From: Chryseobacterium aureum
GTDB lineage: Bacteria; Bacteroidota; Bacteroidia; Flavobacteriales; Weeksellaceae
Reading direction: 5' to 3'
NCBI RefSeq assembly: GCF_003971235.1
Contig: NZ_CP034661.1
Coordinates: 248,001 to 312,000, forward strand
DNA: 64,000 bases
Position numbers and translations under genes: made by a program. Positions 34,855-43,976 of this stretch are shown here, piece after piece (the first letter of the stretch is position 1; each line of letters starts with the position of its first letter). Under the pieces are notes generated by a model. It was not told the DNA's origin, ran no database searches, and saw nothing but the letters and a program-made list of their open reading frames with translations.

Positions 34855-35952
34855 ATGAGCAAACCGCTGTTAGGAATATCAATGATGGCAGAAGCAGATT
34901 TTGTTTCTGCCGTTTTGCCATTGTTACAAACCGATTCCGTAGATGTGCTGGAATGGTCTTTTGATACGCTTTATCATTCATATGAACCAGATTGGCTGCA
35001 TGATCTACTGAATTTTTATGCCGAAAATAACCGGTTGATCGGGCATGGGGTTTATTATTCCCTGTTTGATGGAAGATGGACCGGCAGGCAGGAAGAATGG
35101 CTGAAGAAGCTCCAGGAAGAAGTCAGCTTGCGGAAATACAACCATATAACGGAACATTTTGGTTTCATGAATACTGAAAATTTTCATCAGGGAGTACCGC
35201 TGCCTGTATCACTGCATCCCCAAACCTTAGAGATCGGGAAGGATAGGCTGTACAGACTTCAGGAGGCTGTAAATATTCCTGTGGGTATAGAAAATCTGGC
35301 CTTTTCATTTTCTGTGGATGATGTTAAAGAACAGGGAGTCTTCCTGGATAAACTGACAGAAAATACCGATAGTTTCCTGATTCTTGATCTTCATAATATA
35401 TATTGCCAATCCTGTAATTTTCAAGTTGGACTGCAGGAACTCATAGAGCTGTATCCGCTGGATAAAGTGAAAGAGATTCATCTTTCAGGGGGAAGCTGGC
35501 AGGAGAGTGCTTATGGGAAAAAGCAGGTGAGGAGGGATACCCATGATGATGTTATTCCTGATGAGATTTTTTCTGTTATACCCTATGTGCTGATGAAATG
35601 CCAAAATCTTGAATATGTTATTATCGAGAGGCTTGGCCATACGCTGAAAACACAAGAGGAAAAGGATAATTTCGTGATGGACTTTAATGAAGTTAAAAAT
35701 ATAATTGAAGCTTCAGCCTGGAAAAAGAAGGAAAAGAAAAGCTGGAATAAGAAAGAAGTAAGACTTTCCGAGAAACCTTTGGAAGACTTGGTTTTATATG
35801 AAGAACAGTCCAGGCTTACCCGGCTTCTATTTGATAATATAGATGCTGCAACCTTTAAAGGTGTGGATTTTCATTATTTTAAAACAGAAAACTGGGATCC
35901 CGAAATGATTGTGACTGCCCAGAATATCATTAAAAAATGGAATCCTTATTAA
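34855..35952 (+). CDS. Multinuclear non-heme iron oxygenase (MNIO, DUF692) with C-terminal extension
   Basis: A 365-residue protein. Residues 1-270 match DUF692: GHGVYYSLFD (about 62), TEHFGFM (about 99), GIENLAF (about 143), LDLHNIYCQ (about 176) and KEIHLSGGSW (about 205) carry the expected His/Glu/Asp iron ligands of the TIM barrel. Residues 275-365 form a charged extension with EEQSRLTRLLFDN, which could bind the precursor and replace the separate partner protein usual in these clusters. It follows the CPACGMG peptide gene by 3 bp and precedes a DUF1772 membrane protein by 33 bp. The reaction is unknown; related enzymes oxidise cysteine. Confidence 0.88.
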   Translation: MSKPLLGISMMAEADFVSAVLPLLQTDSVDVLEWSFDTLYHSYEPDWLHDLLNFYAENNRLIGHGVYYSLFDGRWTGRQEEWLKKLQEEVSLRKYNHITEHFGFMNTENFHQGVPLPVSLHPQTLEIGKDRLYRLQEAVNIPVGIENLAFSFSVDDVKEQGVFLDKLTENTDSFLILDLHNIYCQSCNFQVGLQELIELYPLDKVKEIHLSGGSWQESAYGKKQVRRDTHDDVIPDEIFSVIPYVLMKCQNLEYVIIERLGHTLKTQEEKDNFVMDFNEVKNIIEASAWKKKEKKSWNKKEVRLSEKPLEDLVLYEEQSRLTRLLFDNIDAATFKGVDFHYFKTENWDPEMIVTAQNIIKKWNPY

Positions 35953-35985
35953 TTCATTTCTGCCTGATAACCAAAACCAAATTAT

Positions 35986-36477
35986 ATGAAAATGACAACA
36001 TTTGTACTGATCATTACTGCTGTCCTCACTGCTTTAATTGGAGGACTTTTCTATGCTTATTCATGTTCGGTTGTTCTTGGATTGGGAAAGCTTTCTGATA
36101 CGGAATACCTGAGGGCAATGCAGAATATCAACCGTGAAATTCTCAATCCGGTTTTTTTTATGAGTTTTATGGGAACCGCAATTCTTTTGCCGGTATCAGC
36201 TTTTTTATTTCGGGGACATCAGCCGGTTTTTATTTTTCTTTTGCTGGCGACACTGGCCTATCTGATTGGTGTTTTCGGGGTGACTGTTGCAGGGAATGTT
36301 CCAATGAACGATACTTTGGATAAGTTTGATATTTCAAGTTCTACAGTGGGAGCCATCACGCAAATGCGTGAAAACTTTGAAAATAGATGGAATTTTCTGA
36401 ATAATATAAGAACTGTATTTTCCGTCATTTCAATCATTTTTGTAGTCTGCGCCTGTGTCTGGAACAGGGATATTTAA
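35986..36477 (+). CDS. DUF1772 (anthrone oxygenase-like) membrane protein
   Basis: A 163-residue protein with four predicted membrane helices: about 5-25, 52-75, 80-105 and 140-160. Characteristic pieces are GGLFYAYSCSVVLGLGKL near the start and NVPMNDTLDKF near 105, both typical of DUF1772. It is the third gene after the peptide and MNIO genes, same strand, 33 bp gap, so probably one operon. Its role there is unknown; it might help with membrane-side processing or simply be a neighbour. Confidence 0.82.
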   Translation: MKMTTFVLIITAVLTALIGGLFYAYSCSVVLGLGKLSDTEYLRAMQNINREILNPVFFMSFMGTAILLPVSAFLFRGHQPVFIFLLLATLAYLIGVFGVTVAGNVPMNDTLDKFDISSSTVGAITQMRENFENRWNFLNNIRTVFSVISIIFVVCACVWNRDI

Positions 36478-36490
36478 AAGTGGATTAGGT

Positions 36491-36522
36491 AGAAATACGG
36501 AATAATAAGATTCCGTATTTCT
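36491..36522. repeat. Palindrome AGAAATACGGAAT/ATTCCGTATTTCT
   Basis: A perfect 13-bp inverted repeat around AATAAG, just after the DUF1772 gene, without a T tract. Related ATACGG palindromes occur at 44628 and 45012. Confidence 0.75.
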
Positions 36523-36642
36523 ACGGATGTACAGCAATGGTTTTATTCAGATATTTGTGTTGTTAGCAAGACAAAAAAGATCTTAACATGCTGAATGTTG
36601 AGAAAAGATTTATAACCACGAAGATTTTGATTCCAAACAAGA

Positions 36643-36670
36643 GAAAAGGCAGCCCTCGGGCCGCCTTTTG
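36643..36670. terminator. Bidirectional terminator
   Basis: AAAAGGCAGCCC and GGGCCGCCTTTT form a hairpin between the MNIO operon and rpe (minus). Confidence 0.82.
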
Positions 36671-36692
36671 TGTATAGTGAAGATGATCTTTC

Positions 36693-37343
36693 TTAAATTT
36701 TTAAAAGCTCAATGGTTCTTTCAGGACTTTCTGCTGAGAAAACTGCATTTCCTGCTACCAGAACATCAGCTCCGGCTTCAAAAAGTTTAGAGGCATTGTC
36801 AAGATTTACACCGCCATCTATTTCGATGAGCGCTGTAGAGTTGTTGCTCAAGATCAGATCCTTTGTTTCAGCAATCTTCTTATAGGTATTTTCAATGAAT
36901 TTCTGCCCTCCAAATCCTGGGTTTACACTCATCAGCAATACAAGATCTACGTCCGCAATAATGTCTTCAAGCATTAAAACCGGAGTGGAAGGATTTAAAA
37001 CGACCCCTGCTTTTGCTCCTTTACTCTGAATATGGTGAATCGTTCTGTGAAGATGGGTACATGCTTCATAATGCACAGAAATAAGATCTGCACCATGATT
37101 GATGAATTCATCAACATATTTTTCGGGTTCCACAATCATCAGGTGAACATCCACAAATTTTTTGGCGTGCTGCTGAACGGTTTTCATCACCGGAAAGCCA
37201 AATGAAATGTTAGGAACAAATCTGCCGTCCATTACATCAATGTGGAACCAGTCGGCCTGGGAATTATTCAGCATTTCAATGTCTCTTTGCAGATTCCCAA
37301 AGTCTGCAGATAAAAGGGATGGAGCAATAAGCTTCGTTTTCAT
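36693..37343 (-). CDS. rpe: Ribulose-phosphate 3-epimerase
   Basis: A 216-residue TIM-barrel enzyme of the pentose phosphate pathway. Metal and substrate motifs are present: LLSADFGNL (about 10), HIDVMDGRFVPN (about 35-46), VDVHLMIVEP (about 67), MSVNPGFGGQKF (about 140) and EIDGGVN (about 176). Length is typical. It is the last gene of a minus-strand group with an M42 peptidase and a small membrane protein. Confidence 0.97.
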   Translation of the reverse strand: MKTKLIAPSLLSADFGNLQRDIEMLNNSQADWFHIDVMDGRFVPNISFGFPVMKTVQQHAKKFVDVHLMIVEPEKYVDEFINHGADLISVHYEACTHLHRTIHHIQSKGAKAGVVLNPSTPVLMLEDIIADVDLVLLMSVNPGFGGQKFIENTYKKIAETKDLILSNNSTALIEIDGGVNLDNASKLFEAGADVLVAGNAVFSAESPERTIELLKI

Positions 37344-37370
37344 TTTTACTTTTTATACTTTTACTTTATA

Positions 37371-37670
37371 TTATCCTATTGAAAATGAACGATCATTGGT
37401 GAAATAGTAATAGGCTAAATATCCTGCTGTGAAAATAACTTCTACAACAGATAATTTTTTCCTGTTAAAATTGAGGAGTAGAAACCTGTCAATGATAAGG
37501 AGTCCAAAAAGAACTAGCAAGAAAATTACTTCTATTGTAATTCCTAAGCTTGCACTGGAATGGAGTGTGAATAACTGATAGACAATTAAAGGAATTCCTA
37601 ACCCGGCAAGTAGTATAAATACAATAGAGATAAATGTTGGCCTTTTTACTAAATCAGAAATAAAGTTCAT
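37371..37670 (-). CDS. Small membrane protein
   Basis: A 99-residue protein with three predicted membrane helices (about 13-33, 43-62, 78-95) and a basic turn RFLLLNFNRKKLS between the second and third. No family recognised. It starts 2 bp after the M42 peptidase gene and ends 27 bp before rpe, so it is part of that transcript. Confidence 0.75.
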   Translation of the reverse strand: MNFISDLVKRPTFISIVFILLAGLGIPLIVYQLFTLHSSASLGITIEVIFLLVLFGLLIIDRFLLLNFNRKKLSVVEVIFTAGYLAYYYFTNDRSFSIG

Positions 37671-37672
37671 TT

Positions 37673-38746
37673 TTAGTGATATTTCAGTTTCATTTCCGGT
37701 TTGATCTTAAGAATGGTTTCATAGATCAGTTTAATGACATTCCCTACATCTTCTTTAGAAACCATTTCTACCGTTGTGTGCATATAGCGCAAAGGTAGGG
37801 AAATTAACGCACTTGGTACTCCGCCGTTAGAATGGGCAAACGCGTCTGTATCAGTTCCTGTTGCTCTGCTTGCCGCTGCTCTTTGGAAAGGAATCTTTTT
37901 AGACTTTGCTGTGTCAATAATCAGTTCTCTGATGGTGTGGTGAACGCTTGGGGCAAAGAATACTACAGGTCCTGCACCACATTTCTGGTCACCTTCTTTT
38001 TTCTTCTCAATCATTGGAGTCGTGGTGTCATGGGTAACATCTGTTACAATGGCAATATTAGGTTTGATGGTGTCAGCAATCATGTCTGCTCCGTATAAAC
38101 CTACTTCTTCCTGTACAGAGTTGGTAATATAAAGTCCGAAAGGAATAGATTTTTTATTTTCTTTTAAAAGTCTTGCTACTTCAGCGATCATAAAGCCTCC
38201 GATTCTGTTATCCAGCGCTCTGCATACAAAATACCTGTCATTCATTTCAAAGAATTCATCCGGGTAGGTGATCATGCAGCCTACAAAAATTCCCATTTCC
38301 TCCACTTCTTTCTTGGAGGTGGCACCACAGTCTATAAAAATATTTTCGATTTTTGGGGTTGGCTCATTTTGATTGGCTCTTGTATGAATAGCCGGCCACC
38401 CGAATACTCCTTTTACAATTCCGTTTTCTCCGTGGATATGAACCACTTTTGAAGGAGCAATTGTTTGATCTGATCCTCCGTTTCTGATCACATAGATCAG
38501 CCCGTCATCCGTAATATAATTAACATACCATGAAATTTCATCTGCATGGGCCTCAATCACTACTTTAAATTCTGCTTCCGGATTGATAATCCCATAGCAG
38601 GTTCCATAATGGTCTACTTCTATTGTATCTACATAAGGCCGGATATAATCCATCCAGACTTCCTGTCCTTTGTGTTCGTAACCGGTTGGTGACGAAGTGT
38701 TCAAATATTTTTCTAAAAATTTCAAAGATTTCTTTTCAAATTTCAT
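37673..38746 (-). CDS. M42 family metallo-aminopeptidase
   Basis: A 357-residue cytoplasmic peptidase of the glutamyl/TET aminopeptidase type. Zinc-site motifs: IEAHADEISW (about 66-72), CRALDNRIGG (about 175-184), TNSVQEEVGLYGA (about 208-220), VTDVTHDTT (about 234) and a C-terminal HTTVEM (about 325). It cleaves N-terminal residues from peptides and often forms large complexes. It leads the three-gene minus-strand group ending with rpe. Confidence 0.94.
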   Translation of the reverse strand: MKFEKKSLKFLEKYLNTSSPTGYEHKGQEVWMDYIRPYVDTIEVDHYGTCYGIINPEAEFKVVIEAHADEISWYVNYITDDGLIYVIRNGGSDQTIAPSKVVHIHGENGIVKGVFGWPAIHTRANQNEPTPKIENIFIDCGATSKKEVEEMGIFVGCMITYPDEFFEMNDRYFVCRALDNRIGGFMIAEVARLLKENKKSIPFGLYITNSVQEEVGLYGADMIADTIKPNIAIVTDVTHDTTTPMIEKKKEGDQKCGAGPVVFFAPSVHHTIRELIIDTAKSKKIPFQRAAASRATGTDTDAFAHSNGGVPSALISLPLRYMHTTVEMVSKEDVGNVIKLIYETILKIKPEMKLKYH

Positions 38747-38797
38747 AAAAAGGAATGATTTTTGCGTTCAATTTTTGTTCTTATAAGTGTAAAAATA

Positions 38798-39502
38798 ATG
38801 AATTTTAGTAAGATTATCTGCCTTTTTATTTTCTTTTTTGGAGTCAGTGTTTTTGGCCAAAAGGATGGTGTAGTGGCAAAACCACTCAATCAATATCCGG
38901 CTGAATCATTGAAGACAGATGAATTTGGAAATAAATATTATTATGACGAGCAGCAAAAAGTCAAGATTTATGAAATCAATGGCGAGCCTGTAGTCGTATT
39001 AGACGAGTTGGTTTTGGTTAATAAACCGAGATTTAATAATCAACTGGATAAAAATTACTACTATTTTCTGAATAAAAAGCTGTACAGGGTATATCCGCTC
39101 TTTGTAACCGCATTACAGCAGTACAGGGATATCCAGAAAGATATGAATGATATGGACAGCAAGGCGAAAAGAAAATTTGTAAGAGAAAGACAGAATATGC
39201 TGGCTGATCAGTATGAAAAGCAGCTAAGGGATCTTACTACTACCGAGGGGCAGGTTTTTGCAAAGCTTATGAACAGGGCTACCGGAAAAAATGTATATGA
39301 AATTATTAAGGAATTAAGAGGAGGATGGAGCGCTTTCTGGTGGAATGTAAAAGGGAAAATGGCAGATATTGATCTGAAAGACCGCTATGATCCCCACACC
39401 AACAGAAGTGATGAATTTATTGAGTCACTCCTTCAGTCCAACTGGAACTCAGGCTATCTGCAGCCTTATCCCGGAGCGAATGATTTTAAAATTAAGAAAT
39501 AA
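38798..39502 (+). CDS. DUF4294 secreted protein
   Basis: A 234-residue protein. I take ATG 38798 because it opens a signal peptide (MNFSKIICLFIFFFGVSVFGQ region); the frame extends 12 codons up with TTG. Two features of DUF4294 are visible: YYYFLNKKLYRVYPLFVTAL and RGGWSAFWWNVKGK. The family is restricted to Bacteroidota and has no known function. It ends in a terminator that overlaps its stop. Confidence 0.88.
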   Translation: MNFSKIICLFIFFFGVSVFGQKDGVVAKPLNQYPAESLKTDEFGNKYYYDEQQKVKIYEINGEPVVVLDELVLVNKPRFNNQLDKNYYYFLNKKLYRVYPLFVTALQQYRDIQKDMNDMDSKAKRKFVRERQNMLADQYEKQLRDLTTTEGQVFAKLMNRATGKNVYEIIKELRGGWSAFWWNVKGKMADIDLKDRYDPHTNRSDEFIESLLQSNWNSGYLQPYPGANDFKIKK

Positions 39503-39541
39503 GAAAAATTCCTGTAAGCATCTTACAGGAATTTTTCTTTT
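39501..39541. terminator. Bidirectional terminator
   Basis: AAGAAAAATTCCTGTAAG pairs with CTTACAGGAATTTTTCTT (near-perfect 18 bp). It overlaps the stop of DUF4294 and the 3' end of the facing NUDIX gene. Confidence 0.9.
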
Positions 39542-39939
39542 AATTTATCAAAGACAATCTTATCAATGGGAAGCGGAAAAGGATTATCCGGTCTGTCTAT
39601 GTCAATCCATTCTGTTTTTTCAATACAAGGATCCAGAATAATAAAATCTTCTTCATTGGCTATCTCTACTATATAATAGATGGTAAGAAGCTGTTCGTTT
39701 TCTCTAAAACGGGAAACCAGAAAGTTTTCCTGGGTATAGAAATGTTCCAGAACATTAATTTTTACATTGAGTTCTTCATCAAACTCACGATGCAGACATT
39801 CCACAACTCCTTCACCGTATTCCAAACCGCCACCCGGGAATTTCATTAAAGGCTCGCCGGCATATTCTTCAAATAATGTAAGAACTTGTTTGTCTTTTAC
39901 CGCACACGCATACACTCTAATGTTGATCTTATCTATCAT
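39523..39939 (-). CDS. NUDIX hydrolase
   Basis: A 138-residue protein with a full Nudix box: GGGLEYGEGVVECLHREFDE followed by ELN (about 37-59), which binds Mg and hydrolyses a nucleoside-diphosphate-linked substrate. Similar small enzymes clean up (d)NTPs or nucleotide sugars; the substrate cannot be told. Its 3' end lies in the terminator shared with the facing DUF4294 gene. Confidence 0.93.
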   Translation of the reverse strand: MIDKINIRVYACAVKDKQVLTLFEEYAGEPLMKFPGGGLEYGEGVVECLHREFDEELNVKINVLEHFYTQENFLVSRFRENEQLLTIYYIVEIANEEDFIILDPCIEKTEWIDIDRPDNPFPLPIDKIVFDKLKEKFL

Positions 39940-40151
39940 ATATATAATGTATAATATTTGTATAGCTAATGTAAGGAATTTTGTTGAGAAAAGCCGGAAG
40001 TCGGAAGCGTGAAGCTGGAAGTTTAATACAATCTGTTTTAATACTATTGAATCAACGTATCTTATATATTGATTATTATTTTAAAATAAAAAATCAAAAT
40101 TAATTAGACAGTCGGTTGTAAACATCCAGCGCCCATCCCCAAGCTTACCTT

Positions 40152-40826
40152 CTATAATTTAATGGCATTAATCATCTCTCTTTTTCCCGGCGGCCCCTGT
40201 TTTTTCTCCACCTGGAAATTCAGCTCCTGAAGTATTCTTCTTACACTGCCTTTTGAAGAATAGGTGGTTAATAATCCGTTAATGGCCATTTTGTCAGAAA
40301 CCAGTTCAAACAAGGGTTTTTCCCAGAGGTCAGGCTGCACTCTGGCTCCAAAACAATCGAAGTAAACAAGATTGATTTTGGGCAAATCTATGTCTTTCAG
40401 CTCAAAAAAATCACATTCTATCTTTTTTAAGTTGAATCCACTAATGATTTCTACTGACTTTTCCCAATCTGCCAGATGAATTTTCTGATAAATATTTTTA
40501 AACGCTGGGTTGTCAAAAAGTTCAAAGTAAGCCAAATCCTTAACTTCTGATTCATTTATGGGGTATTTTTCAAGCGAAAAATAATTAATGACATGATTTT
40601 TGTCAGTTTTTAAATATTCATTAATTGTCACTAAAACATTCAAACCTGTTCCAAAACCGAGTTCTAAAATATTAATTTCGCAATCATTTACTAAATTTAA
40701 TCCATTTTTAATAAACACATGTTCTGCTTCCTGAAGTGCTCCGTGATGAGAATGATAGTTTTCGTTTAAATCATTGATAAACAATGTTTTACTTCCGTCG
40801 TTTGTAGTCTTAATTTCTCTTTTCAA
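40152..40826 (-). CDS. mnmD: tRNA (5-methylaminomethyl-2-thiouridine)(34) methyltransferase MnmD
   Basis: A 224-residue SAM-dependent enzyme. NILELGFGTGLNVLVT (about 48-63) is the SAM-binding motif I and YFDCFGARVQPDLWE (about 152-166) plus LLTTYSSKGSVRRIL (about 182-196) are typical of the MnmD/MnmC-N family. It completes the wobble uridine modification of certain tRNAs. It is the stand-alone form without the FAD-dependent MnmC2 domain, as usual in Bacteroidota. Confidence 0.9.
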   Translation of the reverse strand: MKREIKTTNDGSKTLFINDLNENYHSHHGALQEAEHVFIKNGLNLVNDCEINILELGFGTGLNVLVTINEYLKTDKNHVINYFSLEKYPINESEVKDLAYFELFDNPAFKNIYQKIHLADWEKSVEIISGFNLKKIECDFFELKDIDLPKINLVYFDCFGARVQPDLWEKPLFELVSDKMAINGLLTTYSSKGSVRRILQELNFQVEKKQGPPGKREMINAIKL

Positions 40827-40911
40827 GCTATTTTTTTGTCAAATTTACTCTAAAATTTTTATATTTAGAAAATTATGTTAAATTTGTAGAACATCGTAAA
40901 AATTTTAAAAA

Positions 40912-41982
40912 ATGATAATTCAAAAAACTGAAAACTCCAGAATTTCTACATTTGACCCTAATAATTTTTCATTTGGTGGTACTTTCATTGATCATATGAT
41001 TATATGTGAGTATGAAGACGGAAAATGGGGAGATGTAAAATTAGTTCCTTACGGTCCGATACCATTTACCCCTGCTATGATGGGAGTAAACTATGGGCAA
41101 GCTTGTTTTGAAGGTATGAAAGCCTATAAAGACAAAGACGGGCAGGTTTTCCTTTTCAGGCCTGAAAAGAATTTTGAACGTATCAATAAGTCCGCAAAAC
41201 GTCTTGCTATGCCTGAGGTAACCGAGGAAATGTTTTTAGACGGATTAAAGGCACTGGTAGATATCGATAGAGAGTGGATTCCACAGGGGGAAGGAATGTC
41301 ACTTTACATCAGACCATTGATTTTTGCTACAGAGGAAGCTTTAAAAGCAAGAGTATCTAATAAATATATGTTTGCCATAGTTGCAACACCAGCGAAGAGC
41401 TATTATTCTGAGCCGGTATCTGTAAAAATCTCTGATCACTATTCAAGAGCTGCAAACGGGGGAGTAGGTTCTGCAAAAGCTGCAGGAAACTATGCTGCTT
41501 CTTTCTATCCGACCCAGCTGGCTATTGAAGAAGGATATGAGCAAATCATCTGGACAGATGATGCTACGCACGAATACTTTGAAGAGAGCGGTACCATGAA
41601 TGTATTTGTAAGAATTAATGATACAATCTATACGCCTCCAACATCTGAGAAAATCCTTGACGGGGTAACAAGAGACAGCTTTATCCAGTTGGCTAAAAAA
41701 AGAGGAATTGAAGTAAAAGTAGAGCCTATTGCTGTGAAAACAGTTATCGAAGCTTTGAAAGAAGGTTCTCTTAAAGAACTATGGGGAGTAGGTACAGCAG
41801 TAGTAACCACTCAGTTCCAGGCTTTAGGATATCAGGGTGAAAAACTGGAGCTTCCAAGATTATCTGACGAAGAAAGCTATGCTGCACTTCTTAAGAAAGA
41901 TCTGGTAGACCTTCAGAACAATCTTTCTGAAGATCCTTTCGGATGGAGAGTGATTGTAGATCACGCTCTTGAAACAGTATAA
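40912..41982 (+). CDS. ilvE: Branched-chain amino acid aminotransferase
   Basis: A 356-residue fold-type IV PLP enzyme for Leu/Ile/Val. The PLP Lys lies in GGVGSAKAAGNYAAS (about 183-197) and the cofactor Glu in YFEESGTMNVF (about 222-232). YGQACFEGMKAY near 65 is another hallmark. TAAATTTG at 40879-40886 fits a -7 box 26 bp before the ATG. A strong terminator follows, so the gene is transcribed alone. Confidence 0.97.
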   Translation: MIIQKTENSRISTFDPNNFSFGGTFIDHMIICEYEDGKWGDVKLVPYGPIPFTPAMMGVNYGQACFEGMKAYKDKDGQVFLFRPEKNFERINKSAKRLAMPEVTEEMFLDGLKALVDIDREWIPQGEGMSLYIRPLIFATEEALKARVSNKYMFAIVATPAKSYYSEPVSVKISDHYSRAANGGVGSAKAAGNYAASFYPTQLAIEEGYEQIIWTDDATHEYFEESGTMNVFVRINDTIYTPPTSEKILDGVTRDSFIQLAKKRGIEVKVEPIAVKTVIEALKEGSLKELWGVGTAVVTTQFQALGYQGEKLELPRLSDEESYAALLKKDLVDLQNNLSEDPFGWRVIVDHALETV

Positions 41983-42002
41983 CAATATGTAAATAACAAT
42001 AT

Positions 42003-42030
42003 GAAAGCCGGGTTTTCCCGGCTTTTTAAT
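42003..42030 (+). terminator. Rho-independent terminator after ilvE
   Basis: AAAGCCGGG pairs with CCCGGCTTT around TTTT, then T run. Confidence 0.92.
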
Positions 42031-42174
42031 TTTCTTAAAAACTGAAACTTAGCTTAATTATTTAAATCATTTTGCAGAAGTGAAGCCGGGATTTTTATTC
42101 CTGATAAATTGTTCTCCTAAATACGGGATAAGTTTTGTAATTAATTCGCGAAATGTGTATTTTCGCAGAAGTTT

Positions 42175-42687
42175 ATGAAAAAAATACTCTTCATATCAGC
42201 CATAAGCCTGTTGAGCTGCAACAGAAATGCACAGACCGCACATCCTCCCGTAGGAGGAGTTTTAAGCCAAAAGGATCTGGATGTTTCTAAAAACAGGATG
42301 AAAAACCTCAATGTCATAGAGAGAGGACAGATTCAGGATTGGATCAGTGGCCAGTCTGTGAAGTATTATCCTACGCAGCTTAATTACTGGGTAACGGTGG
42401 AAGGCTACGATCAGAGAGAAAGAAGGAAAGACGAATCTTTGATTTCATATTCTTATGATCTTTACGATTTTGACCAAACTAAAATCTATGACCAGCCTTT
42501 TGAAAGGAGAGATGCCAGATTCGGGCACTTTGATGAACTGAGAGCAGTGGAGAACGCTTTGCGTTTTATACATGATGGAGAGGAAGTAACGCTTTTGGTG
42601 CCGTCTTCTCTGGCCTACGGAACTTACGGAGACGAAAAGAAAATAGACAACGACATTCCCTTAATCATAAAATTAAAAGCATTATAA
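42175..42687 (+). CDS. gldI: Gliding motility-associated FKBP-type prolyl isomerase GldI
   Basis: A 170-residue lipoprotein (lipobox LLSC at about residues 12-15). The C-terminal half is an FKBP domain, with FGHFDELRAVENALRFIHDGEE and VPSSLAYGTYGDE (about 141-153). GldI-type proteins help fold gliding/T9SS components in the envelope. It starts directly before a second prolyl isomerase gene (3-bp gap), so the two are one operon. Gliding itself cannot be inferred from this gene alone. Confidence 0.87.
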   Translation: MKKILFISAISLLSCNRNAQTAHPPVGGVLSQKDLDVSKNRMKNLNVIERGQIQDWISGQSVKYYPTQLNYWVTVEGYDQRERRKDESLISYSYDLYDFDQTKIYDQPFERRDARFGHFDELRAVENALRFIHDGEEVTLLVPSSLAYGTYGDEKKIDNDIPLIIKLKAL

Positions 42688-42690
42688 TAC

Positions 42691-43806
42691 ATGAAATTGT
42701 TTAACAAGAATATAATTCTGGCAGCGGCAAGTATTTCGCTGATGAGTTGTACCCCAATTTATAAAAAAATGAACGTAGACAAAGAAACTTACGAAGGTCT
42801 TAATGACGGACTTTATGCCAATCTTCAAACTACAAAAGGTAATTTAATTGTAAAATTTGAAGACAAGAAAGCACCAGTAACTGTAGCCAACTTTATCGGT
42901 CTTGCAGAAGGGAAAATCGACAACAAAGCTAAGGCTAAGGGAGTTCCTTACTATGACGGAACTATTTTCCACAGAGTAATCAAAGATTTCATGATCCAGG
43001 GAGGTGATCCTAAAGGAACAGGAGCAGGTGATCCGGGATATAAATTCGAGGATGAAAGAAACGACCTTAAACACACAGGAAAAGGAATTCTTTCTATGGC
43101 AAACTCAGGACCTAATACGAACGGTTCTCAGTTCTTCATTACGGAAGTGGCTACCCCTTGGTTAGACGGAAGACACACGATCTTCGGAAAAGTGGTAAAA
43201 GGTGAAGATGTGATTGATGCGATTGCGAATGTTGAAAAAGGAGCTCAGGATAAACCTAAAACTGACATCGTTTTAGAAAAAGTTTCTGTTTTCAGCAAAG
43301 GTGATGAGTACAAGCACTACGATGCCGCTAAAACTTTCAACGAAGGAAAAGCTAAAATCGCGGAAAACAACAAAGCTTTTATCGCTAAAGAAGAAGCTGA
43401 AAAGAAGAAAAAAGAAGAAGAGTTCAAAGCAAACCAGGAAAAATTAGTTGAAAACCTAAAAGCGGGTATGCAAAAAACAGAATCAGGTCTTTACTATAAA
43501 ATCACAAAAACAGCTGACGGTAAAGCTCCAAAAGCGGGTGACAATGTATCTGTACACTACGCAGGTAGATTGGTAGACGGAACTGAATTCGATTCTTCAT
43601 TCAAAAGAAATGAGCCTATCGAAATTCCAATCGGAATGGGAAGAGTAATCAAAGGATGGGATGAAGGAATCCTGTTACTGAAAGAAGGTGAAACTGCTAC
43701 ATTATTGATCCCGCCGGCAATGGCTTACGGAGAAAGAGGAGCAGGAGGAGTAATCCCGCCAAACTCATGGTTGGTTTTCGATGTTGAGCTTGTAAAAGTA
43801 AAATAA
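42691..43806 (+). CDS. Cyclophilin-FKBP fusion peptidyl-prolyl isomerase, lipoprotein
   Basis: A 371-residue lipoprotein (LMSC lipobox at about 16-19). Residues 40-200 are a cyclophilin domain (FHRVIKDFMIQGGDPKGTG, GSQFFITEVATPWLDG). A Lys/Glu-rich coiled segment (about 215-260) links it to a C-terminal FKBP domain (NVSVHYAGRLVDGTEFDSSF, AYGERGAGGVIPPNSWLVF). It likely assists folding in the periplasm, in tandem with GldI. Two different isomerase folds in one protein are characteristic of this phylum. Confidence 0.94.
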   Translation: MKLFNKNIILAAASISLMSCTPIYKKMNVDKETYEGLNDGLYANLQTTKGNLIVKFEDKKAPVTVANFIGLAEGKIDNKAKAKGVPYYDGTIFHRVIKDFMIQGGDPKGTGAGDPGYKFEDERNDLKHTGKGILSMANSGPNTNGSQFFITEVATPWLDGRHTIFGKVVKGEDVIDAIANVEKGAQDKPKTDIVLEKVSVFSKGDEYKHYDAAKTFNEGKAKIAENNKAFIAKEEAEKKKKEEEFKANQEKLVENLKAGMQKTESGLYYKITKTADGKAPKAGDNVSVHYAGRLVDGTEFDSSFKRNEPIEIPIGMGRVIKGWDEGILLLKEGETATLLIPPAMAYGERGAGGVIPPNSWLVFDVELVKVK

Positions 43807-43826
43807 TTGAATCTTTTTAAGATATG

Positions 43827-43855
43827 AAGCCGCCCCGGAAGGGGCGGCTTTTTTA
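43827..43855 (+). terminator. Rho-independent terminator
   Basis: AAGCCGCCCC pairs with GGGGCGGCTT around GGAA, then T run; ends the isomerase operon. Confidence 0.93.
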
Positions 43856-43976
43856 TTCAATTTACATACATCATGTAACGATCCGGGTCAATATGACGAC
43901 CCATTTTAAAAACCGTAAGATTATTGATTTTTTTCGGTAAAAGCAATTGCTACATTTATTTATAACACATTCAACA

